A stretch of 64,000 bases of DNA from Niastella caeni (lineage in GTDB: Bacteria; Bacteroidota; Bacteroidia; Chitinophagales; Chitinophagaceae): assembly GCF_004834005.1 (NCBI RefSeq), contig NZ_STFF01000001.1:371347-435346 (forward strand). The letters run 5' to 3'. Of the stretch, positions 27,795-37,551 are shown one piece after another (position 1 is the stretch's first letter; each line of letters opens with the position of its first letter). The notes below the pieces were generated by a model that did no database searches, had not been told where the DNA came from, and worked only from the letters and a program-made list of their open reading frames with translations. The position numbers and the translations under genes were made by a program.

Positions 27795-28162
27795 CTGCTA
27801 AAAGTTTTACTGATTGATGACAATCAAATTTTTCGCTTTTTTTCGCTTACGGAATTAGGATAATTACTTAGCACAAATTAGAGAAAACACTTAAGTCATT
27901 TTTTAATATATTTTTGTAAACTTGCATCCCGCCGTTAGCTGCTTTTTAGGATGGGCAGGTAACGCGTTTTTTAGGTTCCACGACTGCCCTGATTATAGCA
28001 ACCTCCGTATTGAAACTGGATAATTATTCCTGTACCATCAGCAATTTATTGATAGTCACCAACCTTATCTTTATAAACTTTTCGGTTTATATACCGGAGT
28101 TTCATGGAGATATGTTGCCAATAGATGGTTCGCGATAATAGATGATTATAAATTGAAACCCG
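27795..28162. other. Gap upstream of the sigma factor gene
   Basis: It contains TATTTTTG (27909-27916), which fits the TAnnTTTG -7 pattern about 247 nt before the sigma gene. It also has a perfect 7-bp inverted repeat, TATAAAC-TTTTCG-GTTTATA (28072-28091), that could form a leader hairpin. I see no ORF. Confidence 0.4.
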
Positions 28163-28834
28163 ATGAAGAAGAAATTTTTGGAAAAGGATGATTGGCTCAC
28201 AGCTTTTAATCAGGGGAATAGTAGTGCTTTTCGAGTGATTTTCGAGAACTACAACCGACTGCTTTTTACTTGCGCAATACAATTGGTTAAGGACAAAGAA
28301 CAGGCCGAAGATATTGTTTCAGAAGCCTTTACAAAACTATGGCAACGTCACGATGTTTTTCAGACCGAAGATCATATAAAAGCTTTTTTATTTGTTACCA
28401 CGCGGAACGCCAGTTTGAATTACCTGAGGCATATACAAAGAAAAACTGCCTCCCAAAGTGAATTGTCGTACCTGCAAAAAGATAAAGACGATCAGGATGT
28501 TATAACGGATATGATAGAAGGCGAACTTTTAAGGAAGATCTACCCGCTGATCGAAACCCTTCCTCACAAATGCAAAACCATTTTTAAACTGATCTATTTT
28601 GAAGATGCCAGCACCGATGAGGTAGCGGAAAAACTGAATATTACGCCCCGGAATGTTTTAAATCAGAAAAGCCGCGCCATTCAATTGCTGAAAAAGAAAT
28701 TATTGGTAGCTGTGTTTATAATCTTCTGTTTACAGGACTCAATTGACTGTAAGCCGAAAGTAAAAACGCCCGATCCTAAACAGTCAGTTTTTCCAAATTG
28801 CATTGAATACCAAGCACCTTTATTTATTTTTTGA
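28163..28834 (+). CDS. ECF-type RNA polymerase sigma factor
   Basis: A 223-residue sigma-70 family factor of the type expanded in Bacteroidota and paired with FecR anti-sigma proteins. Region 2 covers roughly residues 17-90 (FRVIFENYNRLLFTCAIQLV, EQAEDIVSEAFTKLWQR). Region 4 covers about 130-190 (LPHKCKTIFKLIYFEDAST, then DEVAEKLNITPRNVLNQ). The last 35 residues after the recognition helix are extra and end hydrophobic (EYQAPLFIF). It is followed after 99 bp by fecR and then by an STN-type SusC, the usual surface-signalling order. Confidence 0.93.
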   Translation: MKKKFLEKDDWLTAFNQGNSSAFRVIFENYNRLLFTCAIQLVKDKEQAEDIVSEAFTKLWQRHDVFQTEDHIKAFLFVTTRNASLNYLRHIQRKTASQSELSYLQKDKDDQDVITDMIEGELLRKIYPLIETLPHKCKTIFKLIYFEDASTDEVAEKLNITPRNVLNQKSRAIQLLKKKLLVAVFIIFCLQDSIDCKPKVKTPDPKQSVFPNCIEYQAPLFIF

Positions 28835-28933
28835 TTTTTTTTTGTCAAAAACGGCCTTTAGTTGTTTTTATATAAATAGATTTTGCAGGGCCTGAGAGTT
28901 TTGGATGACTTTCAAGTTTTAAATACCACAACT

Positions 28934-30223
28934 ATGCAGGAAAAGGTAAATAGAATAACAAGTCTGATAGAAAAGTTCCTGGAAGAGAAGTTAAGTGTGG
29001 AAGAAGAAAGGGAACTTAAAGAATGGTTGGCAGAAGCCGGGCATAATGACTCGTTTTTTCAGCAGATTACCAATAAAGAGGTTTTACGCGAAAAAATGAA
29101 AATTTATGCAAGCACTGACAGCGAAGCTATCTGGCAAAAAACGCTGCAAAAAATTGACAGCGCTGCAGTTGATGGTGCTAAATTGGTAAGCCTGTATCCC
29201 GAAAAGAAAGTATTCAGAATACCATTTGGCAAAATTGCGGCGGCAGCATCTATTATTCTCCTTATTTCGGCTGGAACCTGGTATTATTTCGGCCAGTCCA
29301 CTGAAAATAAAACTGCAAAAACAGATACGAACGAAACCGGTATCAAACACCACATCGTTCCCGGTAGCAATAAAGCTACTTTGACCCTGCACGACGGATC
29401 AACTATTGCACTCAACAGCGTGCAAAATGAAAGTCAGATCGATCAGGGGCATACACAAATAACCAAGATTGACGGACGGTTGATATATAACAAGAAGCTG
29501 GATTCAGATAGATCTCAGTCTGAACAAGACCTGTATAACATAGTTACTACCCCCAGAGGAGGGGAATACCAGATCACTTTACCTGACGGAAGTAAAGTAT
29601 GGTTGAATGCGGCTTCATCATTGCGTTTTCCTATAGCCTTCGCCGGGAACGAGCGAATTGTTGAGCTCACCGGCGAAGCTTATTTTGAAGTGAACCATCA
29701 GGATCAGCCAGCTACAAAAGACGTGGCCGCACAAAAAGGAAAAGTAGCCAAAACACCCTTCATCGTTAAAATAAATACGCCTGCCGGCAGCAAAAATGAA
29801 GTAGAAGTGCTGGGAACGCATTTTAACGTGATGGCCTATACTGAAGAAGGAACAATCAAAACAACTTTAATAGAAGGCAAAGTAAAAGTAACCTCCGGAA
29901 ATAACTTTCAAACCATTAAGCCAGGCGAACAGGCAAGGCTGAAAGAAGGAAATATTTCCATTCAAAACGTTGATGCTGAGGATGTAATTGGATGGACAAC
30001 CGGATTCATACCGGTAGGCGGACCTGATATTGAATATACAATGCGCCAGATAGAACGTTGGTATGATGTAAATATCGTATACGAGGGAAAGAAACCTGAA
30101 GGTTCATTTGAAGGTAAGCTTCCCCGTGCAGCCAGCATTGAAAATATTATAAAATTGCTGAATGCCAATAACATAAAGGCGCGGCTAAACGAAAAAGACC
30201 GAACAATTATAGTAACATCATAG
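28934..30223 (+). CDS. FecR-family anti-sigma factor
   Basis: A 429-residue single-pass membrane protein when started at ATG 28934 (MQEKVNRITSLIEKF). The N-terminal cytosolic part should bind the sigma factor. A TM segment lies near residues 93-115 (KIAAAASIILLISAGTWYY). The periplasmic FecR domain contains VTTPRGGEYQITLPDGSKVW and LNAASSLRFP, and the C-terminal DUF4974-type domain contains EYTMRQIERWYDVNIVY. It transmits a signal from the STN domain of the SusC protein to the sigma factor. Confidence 0.94.
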   Translation: MQEKVNRITSLIEKFLEEKLSVEEERELKEWLAEAGHNDSFFQQITNKEVLREKMKIYASTDSEAIWQKTLQKIDSAAVDGAKLVSLYPEKKVFRIPFGKIAAAASIILLISAGTWYYFGQSTENKTAKTDTNETGIKHHIVPGSNKATLTLHDGSTIALNSVQNESQIDQGHTQITKIDGRLIYNKKLDSDRSQSEQDLYNIVTTPRGGEYQITLPDGSKVWLNAASSLRFPIAFAGNERIVELTGEAYFEVNHQDQPATKDVAAQKGKVAKTPFIVKINTPAGSKNEVEVLGTHFNVMAYTEEGTIKTTLIEGKVKVTSGNNFQTIKPGEQARLKEGNISIQNVDAEDVIGWTTGFIPVGGPDIEYTMRQIERWYDVNIVYEGKKPEGSFEGKLPRAASIENIIKLLNANNIKARLNEKDRTIIVTS

Positions 30224-30353
30224 CTATCAACTAATTATTGTAGTACGAGCAACCCCACCTCTAAAGTCTACAACGTTATTTCCGTTAATCATTAAACCAC
30301 ATCTAACGCTGTTTCTTCCATGGAACATTATAAGCAGCGTTGAGCCAAAAGAG

Positions 30354-30418
30354 CTACCCTGCGACCATGAGCTTTTCCCGCTCATGGTTCGCAGTAAGGT
30401 GGCTTAATTTTTTTTTAA
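30354..30418 (+). terminator. Strong intrinsic terminator between fecR and susC
   Basis: The inner arms CTGCGACCATGAGC and GCTCATGGTTCGCAG pair with a single bulge, extended by AGCTACC/GGTGGCT with one wobble, and followed by a run of nine T. Another stem, AACGCTG...CAGCGTT (about 30307-30343), precedes it. It probably separates sigma/fecR transcription from the strongly expressed susC/susD. Confidence 0.85.
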
Positions 30419-30607
30419 TATATCTTCAATGCGAAAGTGTAATTTTATTGACCGAATGTTAACGTGGTTGCCTTTGCTTTGAAAATGTGTGTTTAGTCAA
30501 CTTTTTTCCATACATGCGGGATTACAGTTGACTATTTTTATTTTTACACAAACTAAAGGTCTCAAATTAAGGCTACTGCTTAGTGTTCGCATTTGGAGGT
30601 TCTGATT

Positions 30608-33600
30608 ATGAAACTTATAACTGCTTTTCTAATCATTGCTTGTTTGCTGTTGAGTGTAACTGCACTTGCACAGCAAATAACATTCTTCAAAAAGAATGCA
30701 ACCATTAGCGATATACGCAAAGCGCTGGAGAAGCAGGCAGGCTATACCATATTCAACTCAAATTCCATATCTACCCAGCTAAAGCCTGTTACTATAAATA
30801 TCAGGAACGGAACCGTTGAAGAACTACTTAATGAATACTTTAGATATCAATCCTGCACCTATACCATTATTGACAAGGTGATAACCGTGATCCCCAGAGG
30901 AAAACCAGTAACATCGGCTACCAAACTGGCCGACATCAAAGGCAAGATCTTAAATGAAAAAGGTGAACCGGTACCAGGCGCTACCATTACAGTAAAAGGC
31001 ACTAACCAACAAACCAGTACCAACGAAAATGGCGAATTCAGGCTGAAAGCGGTAAATGAGATCGACCTCAACATTGTTGTAACCAGTATTAATTACGAAA
31101 CCGAAGAAGTTAGCTACCAGGGCGAACCGGAATTGAAAGTTCACCTGAAACAGCATATCAGTGAATTGGGGAAAGTACAGGTATTTTCAACCGGTTACCA
31201 GAAAATTTCAAAAGATAAATCGCCAGGCTCATTTGTAAAGATCGATAATGAATTAGTAAACCGCCGGGTATCTACCAATATAATTGATCGTCTGGAAGGC
31301 ATTACAAGCGGGTTGATATTTAATAAGAATGTAAATCCCAGCTTAAACCAGTCCTCTTTATCCATAAGAGGCAGAAGTACCATTTTTGCCAATCCCAACC
31401 CATTAATTATAGTTGACAATTTTCCCTATACCGGTGATATCAATAATATTAATCCCAATGACGTAGAGAGCATTACCGTATTAAAAGATGCGGATGCCGC
31501 ATCCATTTGGGGCGCCTATTCAGGTAATGGGGTGATAGTAATTACTACCAAAAAAGGTAAATACAACCAACCGCTTAAATTGGCTATCAATAGTAATGTA
31601 ACGGTAGGTCAAAAACCAGACTTGTATTATACGCCGGTAATGAATTCTTCCGATTATGTTGATGTAGAGGAGGAATTGTTTAATAGAGGTTTTTATAAAT
31701 CTTTTGAAGCAAACCCGCTTCGCCCCGATCTATCGCCGGTAGTGGAAATACTGATCCAACAAAGAGACGGGAAAATTACATATGACGAAAAGGAGGAGCA
31801 GTTAAATGAACTCAGGACCAAGGATAAGCGAAAAGACCTTGAAAAATACTTTTACCGACCCAGTGTAAACCAGCAATATGCGTTAAGCGCCAGCGGCGGC
31901 AGCAGCAACAATAACTATTACTTTTCGCTTGGTTACGATAAGAACCTGGATAATCTCGTAAGAAACCAGTATAACCGCATTACATTAACGGCAAATAACT
32001 CTTTCTCCTGGTTGAAAAAGAAACTGGAACTGAACACCGGAATTATATTTACTGAATCTAATTTAAAAAATAATAATACCCAGTTGCCAAATCTTATATA
32101 CCCTTATCTTGATTTGGTAGATGAGAATGGCTATGCGCTAACTGCACCTGCAGATATACGACAAGCCTTTAAAGACTCGATCGAGAAATCAATGCCACAA
32201 ACACTACTCGACTGGAATTACAAACCCTATAATGAACTGAAGTACAGCGATAATACCATAAAGACCACCGATTACCGCGTTAACGCAGATGCGAAATATT
32301 CATTTACCAAATGGCTCGATGCTACGGTGCAGTATCAATACAATAAGGGATTTATTGAACAGGAAGATTATAAAAGCCAGCAAACCTATTTTACCCGAAA
32401 CCTCATTAACCAGTTTACAGAAGTTGATTCGAGCAACCGGGTTATTCATCATGTTCCCCTGGGCGGCATTTTAGACCAGGGCGCCAGCCGGTACGAGGCG
32501 CACAACATCAGGACCCAAATAAATTACAATCATGGCTGGTATAATCGTAATCATAGCAAATATCACCAGATCATCGCTATGGCCGGTGCAGAGGTAAGAG
32601 GCATAAAAACATTGAATGAAATTCACCGCACTTATGGGTATAACAAAGACCAGCCAACCAATAGTCCGGTCGATTATGACAATACCTATCCAATGTACTA
32701 TGCCCCTTTCGCCTATAAAAAAATTGATTACATTAATAGAAACAGGACCACATCAGATCGGTACATTTCTTATTACCTGAATGCAAAATATATTTTTCAA
32801 AGAAAGTATATCCTGTCTGCCAGCACCCGTAAAGACGAATCGAACCTTTTTGGCGTAAGTGCTAACCAGAAAGGCGTACCCTTATGGTCAGTAGGCGCAA
32901 GCTGGGAAATGAGCCAGGAAAACTTTTACCATATAGGCTGGCTGCCCTTCCTGAGATTGCGTATTACAAATGGATATAAAGGCAATGTTGACAAGTCGGT
33001 ATCTGCTTATACTACCGCGCGCACAGATGATCGAAATATCTGGGGACAGTTGACAGGTTCTATTATCAATCCGCCTAATCCTTCTTTGCGCTGGGAAAAA
33101 AATCACATGATCAACTTTGGGGTCGATTTTGCTACAAAAAATAACACCTTCGAAGGCAGCATGGAATATTATCTCCGCAAAGGAACCGACCTCATTGGTA
33201 ATAGTCCATTAGACCCTACCACCGGTGTTACGATGTTCAGGGGTAATACGGCCGATATGAAAGGGCAAGGTGTAGACCTTATACTTAGGTCAAAAAATAT
33301 CAATAAACAGTTTAAATGGTTCAGCACGCTACTGTTCAGTTATACTTCAGATAAAGTAACCAGTTATAAAGTGCAACAAAGCGCCATCTGGTATTATTGT
33401 GATCCACGATTTATCAGCCCTGTAGCCGGTAAACCGCTTTATTCCATATACAGCTTTAAATGGATGGGGCTCGATCCACAAACCGGTGAAGCACAAGGTT
33501 ATTATAATAAGCAGATAAGTAAAGATTATGGATCGATCTTTAACTCAAAAGACCTCTCCGATTTAATTTACAGGGGGCCTGCCAATCCTACTTTTTTTGG

Positions 33601-34069
33601 CAGCCTGCGAAATAATTTCAGTTATAAACAACTTGATCTCTCCTTTACCATTACCTGGAAAATGGGTTATTATTTCAGAAGAAGTTCCATTAATTATTTT
33701 AACCTGTTTTATGGCTCATCGGAAGGCCATTCAGATTACGCATTACGTTGGCAACAACCGGGTGATGAAGAATTTACATCAGTTCCTGCTTTACGACCTG
33801 TTACCGATGCTACCAGTAGCAGCTTTTACGCGTATTCAGATGTGCTGATTGAAAAAGGCGATCATCTCAGGTTACAGGACATTCAGTTAAGCTACCAGCT
33901 TAACAAAAATGAGATTAAATGGCTGCCGATGAACCAGTTTCGCATATATGTATATGCCAATAACCTGGGTATCCTCTGGAAAGCGAATGATAAAGGCATT
34001 GATCCGGATTATATTTCCGGCATTCCTACCCCCAGAACAATAGCAGCAGGATTAAGGATTGATTTTTAA
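30608..34069 (+). CDS. SusC/RagA TonB-dependent transporter with STN domain
   Basis: A 1153-residue outer-membrane transporter started at ATG 30608 (MKLITAFLIIACLLL), with GGAGG 8 nt upstream. After the signal peptide (ending ALAQ) come an STN signalling domain (about 20-95: ITFFKKNATISDIRKALE, TVEELLNEYF) and a carboxypeptidase-D-like domain (about 105-185: GKILNEKGEPVPGATITVKG). The TonB plug is near 200-320 (LIIVDNFPYTGDINNINPND, VLKDADAASIWGAYSGNG), then the 22-strand barrel to the C-terminal IAAGLRIDF. The STN domain marks it as the receptor that signals to FecR. The ligand is unknown; no glycoside hydrolase is nearby. Confidence 0.95.
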   Translation: MKLITAFLIIACLLLSVTALAQQITFFKKNATISDIRKALEKQAGYTIFNSNSISTQLKPVTINIRNGTVEELLNEYFRYQSCTYTIIDKVITVIPRGKPVTSATKLADIKGKILNEKGEPVPGATITVKGTNQQTSTNENGEFRLKAVNEIDLNIVVTSINYETEEVSYQGEPELKVHLKQHISELGKVQVFSTGYQKISKDKSPGSFVKIDNELVNRRVSTNIIDRLEGITSGLIFNKNVNPSLNQSSLSIRGRSTIFANPNPLIIVDNFPYTGDINNINPNDVESITVLKDADAASIWGAYSGNGVIVITTKKGKYNQPLKLAINSNVTVGQKPDLYYTPVMNSSDYVDVEEELFNRGFYKSFEANPLRPDLSPVVEILIQQRDGKITYDEKEEQLNELRTKDKRKDLEKYFYRPSVNQQYALSASGGSSNNNYYFSLGYDKNLDNLVRNQYNRITLTANNSFSWLKKKLELNTGIIFTESNLKNNNTQLPNLIYPYLDLVDENGYALTAPADIRQAFKDSIEKSMPQTLLDWNYKPYNELKYSDNTIKTTDYRVNADAKYSFTKWLDATVQYQYNKGFIEQEDYKSQQTYFTRNLINQFTEVDSSNRVIHHVPLGGILDQGASRYEAHNIRTQINYNHGWYNRNHSKYHQIIAMAGAEVRGIKTLNEIHRTYGYNKDQPTNSPVDYDNTYPMYYAPFAYKKIDYINRNRTTSDRYISYYLNAKYIFQRKYILSASTRKDESNLFGVSANQKGVPLWSVGASWEMSQENFYHIGWLPFLRLRITNGYKGNVDKSVSAYTTARTDDRNIWGQLTGSIINPPNPSLRWEKNHMINFGVDFATKNNTFEGSMEYYLRKGTDLIGNSPLDPTTGVTMFRGNTADMKGQGVDLILRSKNINKQFKWFSTLLFSYTSDKVTSYKVQQSAIWYYCDPRFISPVAGKPLYSIYSFKWMGLDPQTGEAQGYYNKQISKDYGSIFNSKDLSDLIYRGPANPTFFGSLRNNFSYKQLDLSFTITWKMGYYFRRSSINYFNLFYGSSEGHSDYALRWQQPGDEEFTSVPALRPVTDATSSSFYAYSDVLIEKGDHLRLQDIQLSYQLNKNEIKWLPMNQFRIYVYANNLGILWKANDKGIDPDYISGIPTPRTIAAGLRIDF

Positions 34070-34086
34070 ACCAAATTCCTTTTCCC

Positions 34087-35436
34087 ATGAACAAAAAAAA
34101 TATTATCCTGAGTGTTACTATAATTTGTTGGAGCCTTATTAGCTGCAATAAAAAAGAATTTTTGGATGAAAGACCGGATTCTGATGTATTTGTGCCCACT
34201 ACCCTGGAGGATTTCCAGACCCTGCTCGACAATTATGAGAAAATGAGCGTAACACCGGCTTTAGGAGAGTTGTCGGCAGATAATTATTATCTTGTTCCTT
34301 CCTTCTGGGAGTTACTCAGTACCAAAGAAAAAAATGCTTATATCTGGACCCCGGACACTTATAACGGTGAAGGCAAAATAGCAGACTGGAACTCTCCTTA
34401 TGAACAAATATTATATACCAATGTGGTGCTGGATGGCTTGAAAAAAGTAACCATATCGCCAGGCAACCGGCAACAATGGGAGCATCTCAAAGGCGCAGCG
34501 CTGTTTATCAGGGCTTATGCTTTTTATAACCTGGCCCAGGTATTTGCCCTGCCCTACGATGCAGCTACAGCCAATACTGATTTAGGCATTCCGCTAAAAC
34601 TTACTCCCAATGTAGATGAACCGATTAAAAGGTCAACCCTGGAGCAGACCTATTTACAGATCCTGAATGATCTGAAGGAAGCTACGGAGCTTTTGCCAGA
34701 TTCAGTATCTGATGGCAATAGAAACCGGCCGAGCAAACCGGCAGCCTATGCCCAACTGGCCCGGGTTTATTTAAGTATGCGTCAGTATGCAAATGCCGGC
34801 CTCTATGCAGATAGCAGTCTGCAATACTATAGCACGCTTATTAATTATAATACGAGAGACGTAAATGCCCCAAGGCCTTTTGACCGGAATAACCCGGAAA
34901 CAATGTATCAAAGCAGGTTAATTGAAAACAATGTATTAAAAGGAGGGACAACTATAAAAGATATAATAGTGGATACAGCATTGTATAGATCATATGCAAC
35001 AAACGACTTGAGACGTGTACTTTTCTTTTCAACCAGTTCTGGCAATCCCACTATTAAAGGAAGTTATAATGGAACGATCTTCGTATTTACCGGACTGGCT
35101 ACCGATGAAATGTACCTGGTACGGGCAGAATGCCGCGCGCGGACAGAAAATATTGCCGGCGCCATGAATGATCTTAATCACTTATTGCAGCAACGGTGGA
35201 AGACCAATACTTATGTTCCCTATACTGCACAAACCGCCAACGAGGCATTGAATATTATTCTTCAGGAAAGAAGAAAGGAAATGCCTTTTCGGGGCGTACG
35301 ATGGACTGATATCCGGCGCCTGAACCTGGAAAGCGCAGGCATTATACCCCGAAGAAAAATCAACAACCAGGTGTATACCTTACCGGTGAATAGCCCATTG
35401 TATGCGCTACCAATTCCTCCTGATGTAACATTATAA
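34087..35436 (+). CDS. SusD/RagB-family lipoprotein
   Basis: A 449-residue surface glycan/peptide-binding lipoprotein that caps the SusC transporter 17 nt upstream. The lipobox is WSLISCNKKEFLDERPDSD. TPR-like helices (HLKGAALFIRAYAFYNLAQV) and the C-terminal ERRKEMPFRGVRWTDIRRLN are typical. At 449 residues it is on the short side for SusD, as is common in sigma/FecR-linked pairs. The ligand is unknown. Confidence 0.94.
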   Translation: MNKKNIILSVTIICWSLISCNKKEFLDERPDSDVFVPTTLEDFQTLLDNYEKMSVTPALGELSADNYYLVPSFWELLSTKEKNAYIWTPDTYNGEGKIADWNSPYEQILYTNVVLDGLKKVTISPGNRQQWEHLKGAALFIRAYAFYNLAQVFALPYDAATANTDLGIPLKLTPNVDEPIKRSTLEQTYLQILNDLKEATELLPDSVSDGNRNRPSKPAAYAQLARVYLSMRQYANAGLYADSSLQYYSTLINYNTRDVNAPRPFDRNNPETMYQSRLIENNVLKGGTTIKDIIVDTALYRSYATNDLRRVLFFSTSSGNPTIKGSYNGTIFVFTGLATDEMYLVRAECRARTENIAGAMNDLNHLLQQRWKTNTYVPYTAQTANEALNIILQERRKEMPFRGVRWTDIRRLNLESAGIIPRRKINNQVYTLPVNSPLYALPIPPDVTL

Positions 35437-35484
35437 CCCAGATAGAGCTAAACGAGAGATAACGTACGTTATATTAAAATAAAA

Positions 35485-35510
35485 GCCGGCCATTTAAATA
35501 AATGACCGGC
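35485..35510. terminator. Bidirectional terminator
   Basis: GCCGGCCATTT and AAATGACCGGC form an 11-bp stem with one mismatch. On the minus strand it is followed by TTTTATTTT, ending the DUF6520-like gene; it also lies 50 nt after the susD stop on the plus strand. Confidence 0.75.
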
Positions 35511-35601
35511 AGTATAGGAATAATTTTTACTAATAATTGGTCCGGGCAAAATATCGGAAACATTTTAATCCCAAATCAATTATGCAGAGCACTGGTAACT
35601 G

Positions 35602-35859
35602 TTACTGGGGAATATAATACCCTTCATGGCAGGGTGCATATACATTAGGCTGCCAGGGATCCGGTCTCCAAAAGGTACATACCCCTGCGGTAATATAGCA
35701 ATCAAAATCTTCACCATACAAGCCAACAGCTACGTAACCGGAGCCAGTATAAATGTATTGCTGTGAGTTTTCACAGGTATCACATGGCTTGGTTGCAAAG
35801 GCGCCCCCAACGGCAGCTAGTATTGCTATAGCAATAAATGCCAGTTTAATTTTGTTCAT
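35602..35859 (-). CDS. Small exported cysteine-containing peptide (DUF6520-like)
   Basis: An 85-residue precursor: Lys-rich start, hydrophobic segment and cleavage near GGAFAT. The mature part, about 60 residues, has five cysteines (KPCDTC, DFDCY, GVCTFWRPD, APC). It aligns with the product of 37285-37551 through the shared pattern D-[FY]-x-C-Y, x-VCT-[FY], PD, Y-x-P and G-x-Y-x-P. Size and signal fit DUF6520, a Bacteroidota family of small exported proteins of unknown function; the assignment is from memory of the family. The MauE-like gene lies between the two copies. Confidence 0.75.
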   Translation of the reverse strand: MNKIKLAFIAIAILAAVGGAFATKPCDTCENSQQYIYTGSGYVAVGLYGEDFDCYITAGVCTFWRPDPWQPNVYAPCHEGYYIPQ

Positions 35860-36010
35860 ACTTGTCCTTTTTTAATGGTTAATTTTTCATGCCTACTCTT
35901 TTATTCAGGTTTTCGGCTTCCCCTTACCTGTAACATAGGTGCACACTTATTCCGGAATAAGTGACGCAGCAAAAAACAGGAAAAAATTATTCGCATTTGA
36001 ACTGTGCCAT

Positions 36011-36442
36011 TTATACTTCTACAGCATGTACTGGTTCACTTTTTTTCAAAATGATCCCCGCCAGTGAAATCCCTACAAAAAACAGATTAAAGAAAAGGTG
36101 TTGAGGCCAGGTGAGTTTTCTTATTACTCCACCACAGGAACAGGGAATAAACTTGAATGCATGTAACAATATTGCTACTGTATAAATTGTAAACGCCAGC
36201 ATCAGCAACAATGATGCGTACAATGCCGGTACTCTGGTTTTCTCGAAGATCAATCCAACGGCTATCAATACTTCAAGGATCGGAACACTCCACACGATCC
36301 ATGGAGTAAGCCAGTTGGGGAACGGTTGGTTATTCATATCGCCAATAAAAAGTTTAAATGCAAGCCATTTACTTACGCTTGCATACAAAAAAAGTAATAT
36401 CAATAAGGAAGATATTATTTCAATAATTATCTTTCTTTTCAT
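36011..36442 (-). CDS. MauE/DoxX-like redox-associated membrane protein
   Basis: A 143-residue protein from ATG 36440-36442 (MKRKIIIEIISSLLIL) with four predicted TM segments (near 5-25, 45-62, 70-90 and 115-135). A CSCGG motif lies between TM3 and TM4 (FIPCSCGGVIRK). The arrangement matches MauE/DoxX-like membrane proteins involved in thiol redox chemistry or disulfide formation outside the membrane. Its neighbours on both sides encode small exported cysteine peptides, so acting on their thiols is a reasonable guess but unproven. Confidence 0.85.
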   Translation of the reverse strand: MKRKIIIEIISSLLILLFLYASVSKWLAFKLFIGDMNNQPFPNWLTPWIVWSVPILEVLIAVGLIFEKTRVPALYASLLLMLAFTIYTVAILLHAFKFIPCSCGGVIRKLTWPQHLFFNLFFVGISLAGIILKKSEPVHAVEV

Positions 36443-37284
36443 AAATATGAAAGGGTTGTTAGGGGGCATCAGTTATTGACGAATGGAAGCATCCCAAAAT
36501 TCACTAATTCCTGCTATACGTTAGATGTAGATTAGAATAAGGCATTCAGGGGGGATAAGGCAGATTTGGTAGAATTGAGGGCGATGGTAGAACTAAAGTT
36601 ATATACTAATAGACTATGTTCAAAAATTTATATCAGTTATTTTTAGCTTATTTAAGTAACTAAAAAATGTTTAACAATTTATGCAAAAAATCATCCCTCT
36701 TAAAACTAATTGATTGAAAATTTATTGCACTATTGAATAACTGGTTTAGCGAAGCATACTTATTACATTTTTTTATAGTTCGTTTGATCATGATTAATGG
36801 GACACTAAAATTTTACAATAACCTATAAACGATCTATTACATATTTTTTAAATAAGAAAACGACAAAACCACCTGCTAATGCAGTTTAGCGACAAAACAG
36901 TATACCACCTGCTCTAATCATAGCCGCCAATTACTCAAAAAAACCGGTCATTTTAAAAACAACCGGATCCTTTCAATGAAATTTCACCATATGTAACCAG
37001 AATATAAAGTTGCGCTTATACCAGGCAAGAACCGATATTTTAAACTGCAGGTTCCGGATCGAAGATTGGAGATCTGAGGAGAGATAAAAACTCCTGGGAA
37101 ATCTCCCGGTTGTATAAAGTACCTGCAATTACTATACAAAGTAACAAGTGTTGTTACTATTCAACTAACAATTTAAGATAGCAGCTTTTGATTATACGAG
37201 TATTCGCGTACAATTCAATACAAGTTTTCGGTTATACATTTTATACATAATAGCAAAGCAGTCTTTGTGCGGCAGGCAGGGCTA
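36443..37284. other. Long AT-rich gap with two hairpins
   Basis: 842 bp without a supportable ORF. Two minus-strand terminator-like hairpins occur. One is CCGGGA-GATT-TCCCaGG followed by AGTTTTTATC (37109-37093), a possible end of the DUF6520-like transcript. The other is CCGGT...ACCGG followed by seven T (36966-36944). The second implies a further short transcript or a long 3' UTR. The part 36480-36930 shows nothing but high AT content. Confidence 0.45.
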
Positions 37285-37551
37285 TTATTTTATAATAGGT
37301 GCATACTGTCCCTTACGGTAGGGTAAATATTCTTTTGGACTGGCAACTGAATCGGGTTGATAATACGTACATACATTTTGAGAATCGTAACAATTATAAT
37401 CAAAACCAAAATTACCTGCAGGCTTATATGCATCATTTACCGGAATATATTGAGTGGGATCACCGGGTACCATACAAAAGCGGGTTGCAAACGCACCGGC
37501 AATAGCAGCAGTAATGGCAATAGAATTTAATATAATTTTAATTCTTTTCAT
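37285..37551 (-). CDS. Second small exported cysteine-containing peptide (DUF6520-like)
   Basis: An 88-residue precursor from ATG 37549-37551 (MKRIKIILNSIAITAAIAG), cleaved after GAFAT as in the 35602-35859 product. The mature part has three cysteines (RFCMVPGD, DYNCYDS, NVCTYYQPD) and the same D-[FY]-x-C-Y...VCT-[FY] core and ending. Function unknown. The larger frame upstream, starting MMPWPP, is unlikely to be used because it would hide the signal peptide. Confidence 0.75.
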   Translation of the reverse strand: MKRIKIILNSIAITAAIAGAFATRFCMVPGDPTQYIPVNDAYKPAGNFGFDYNCYDSQNVCTYYQPDSVASPKEYLPYRKGQYAPIIK

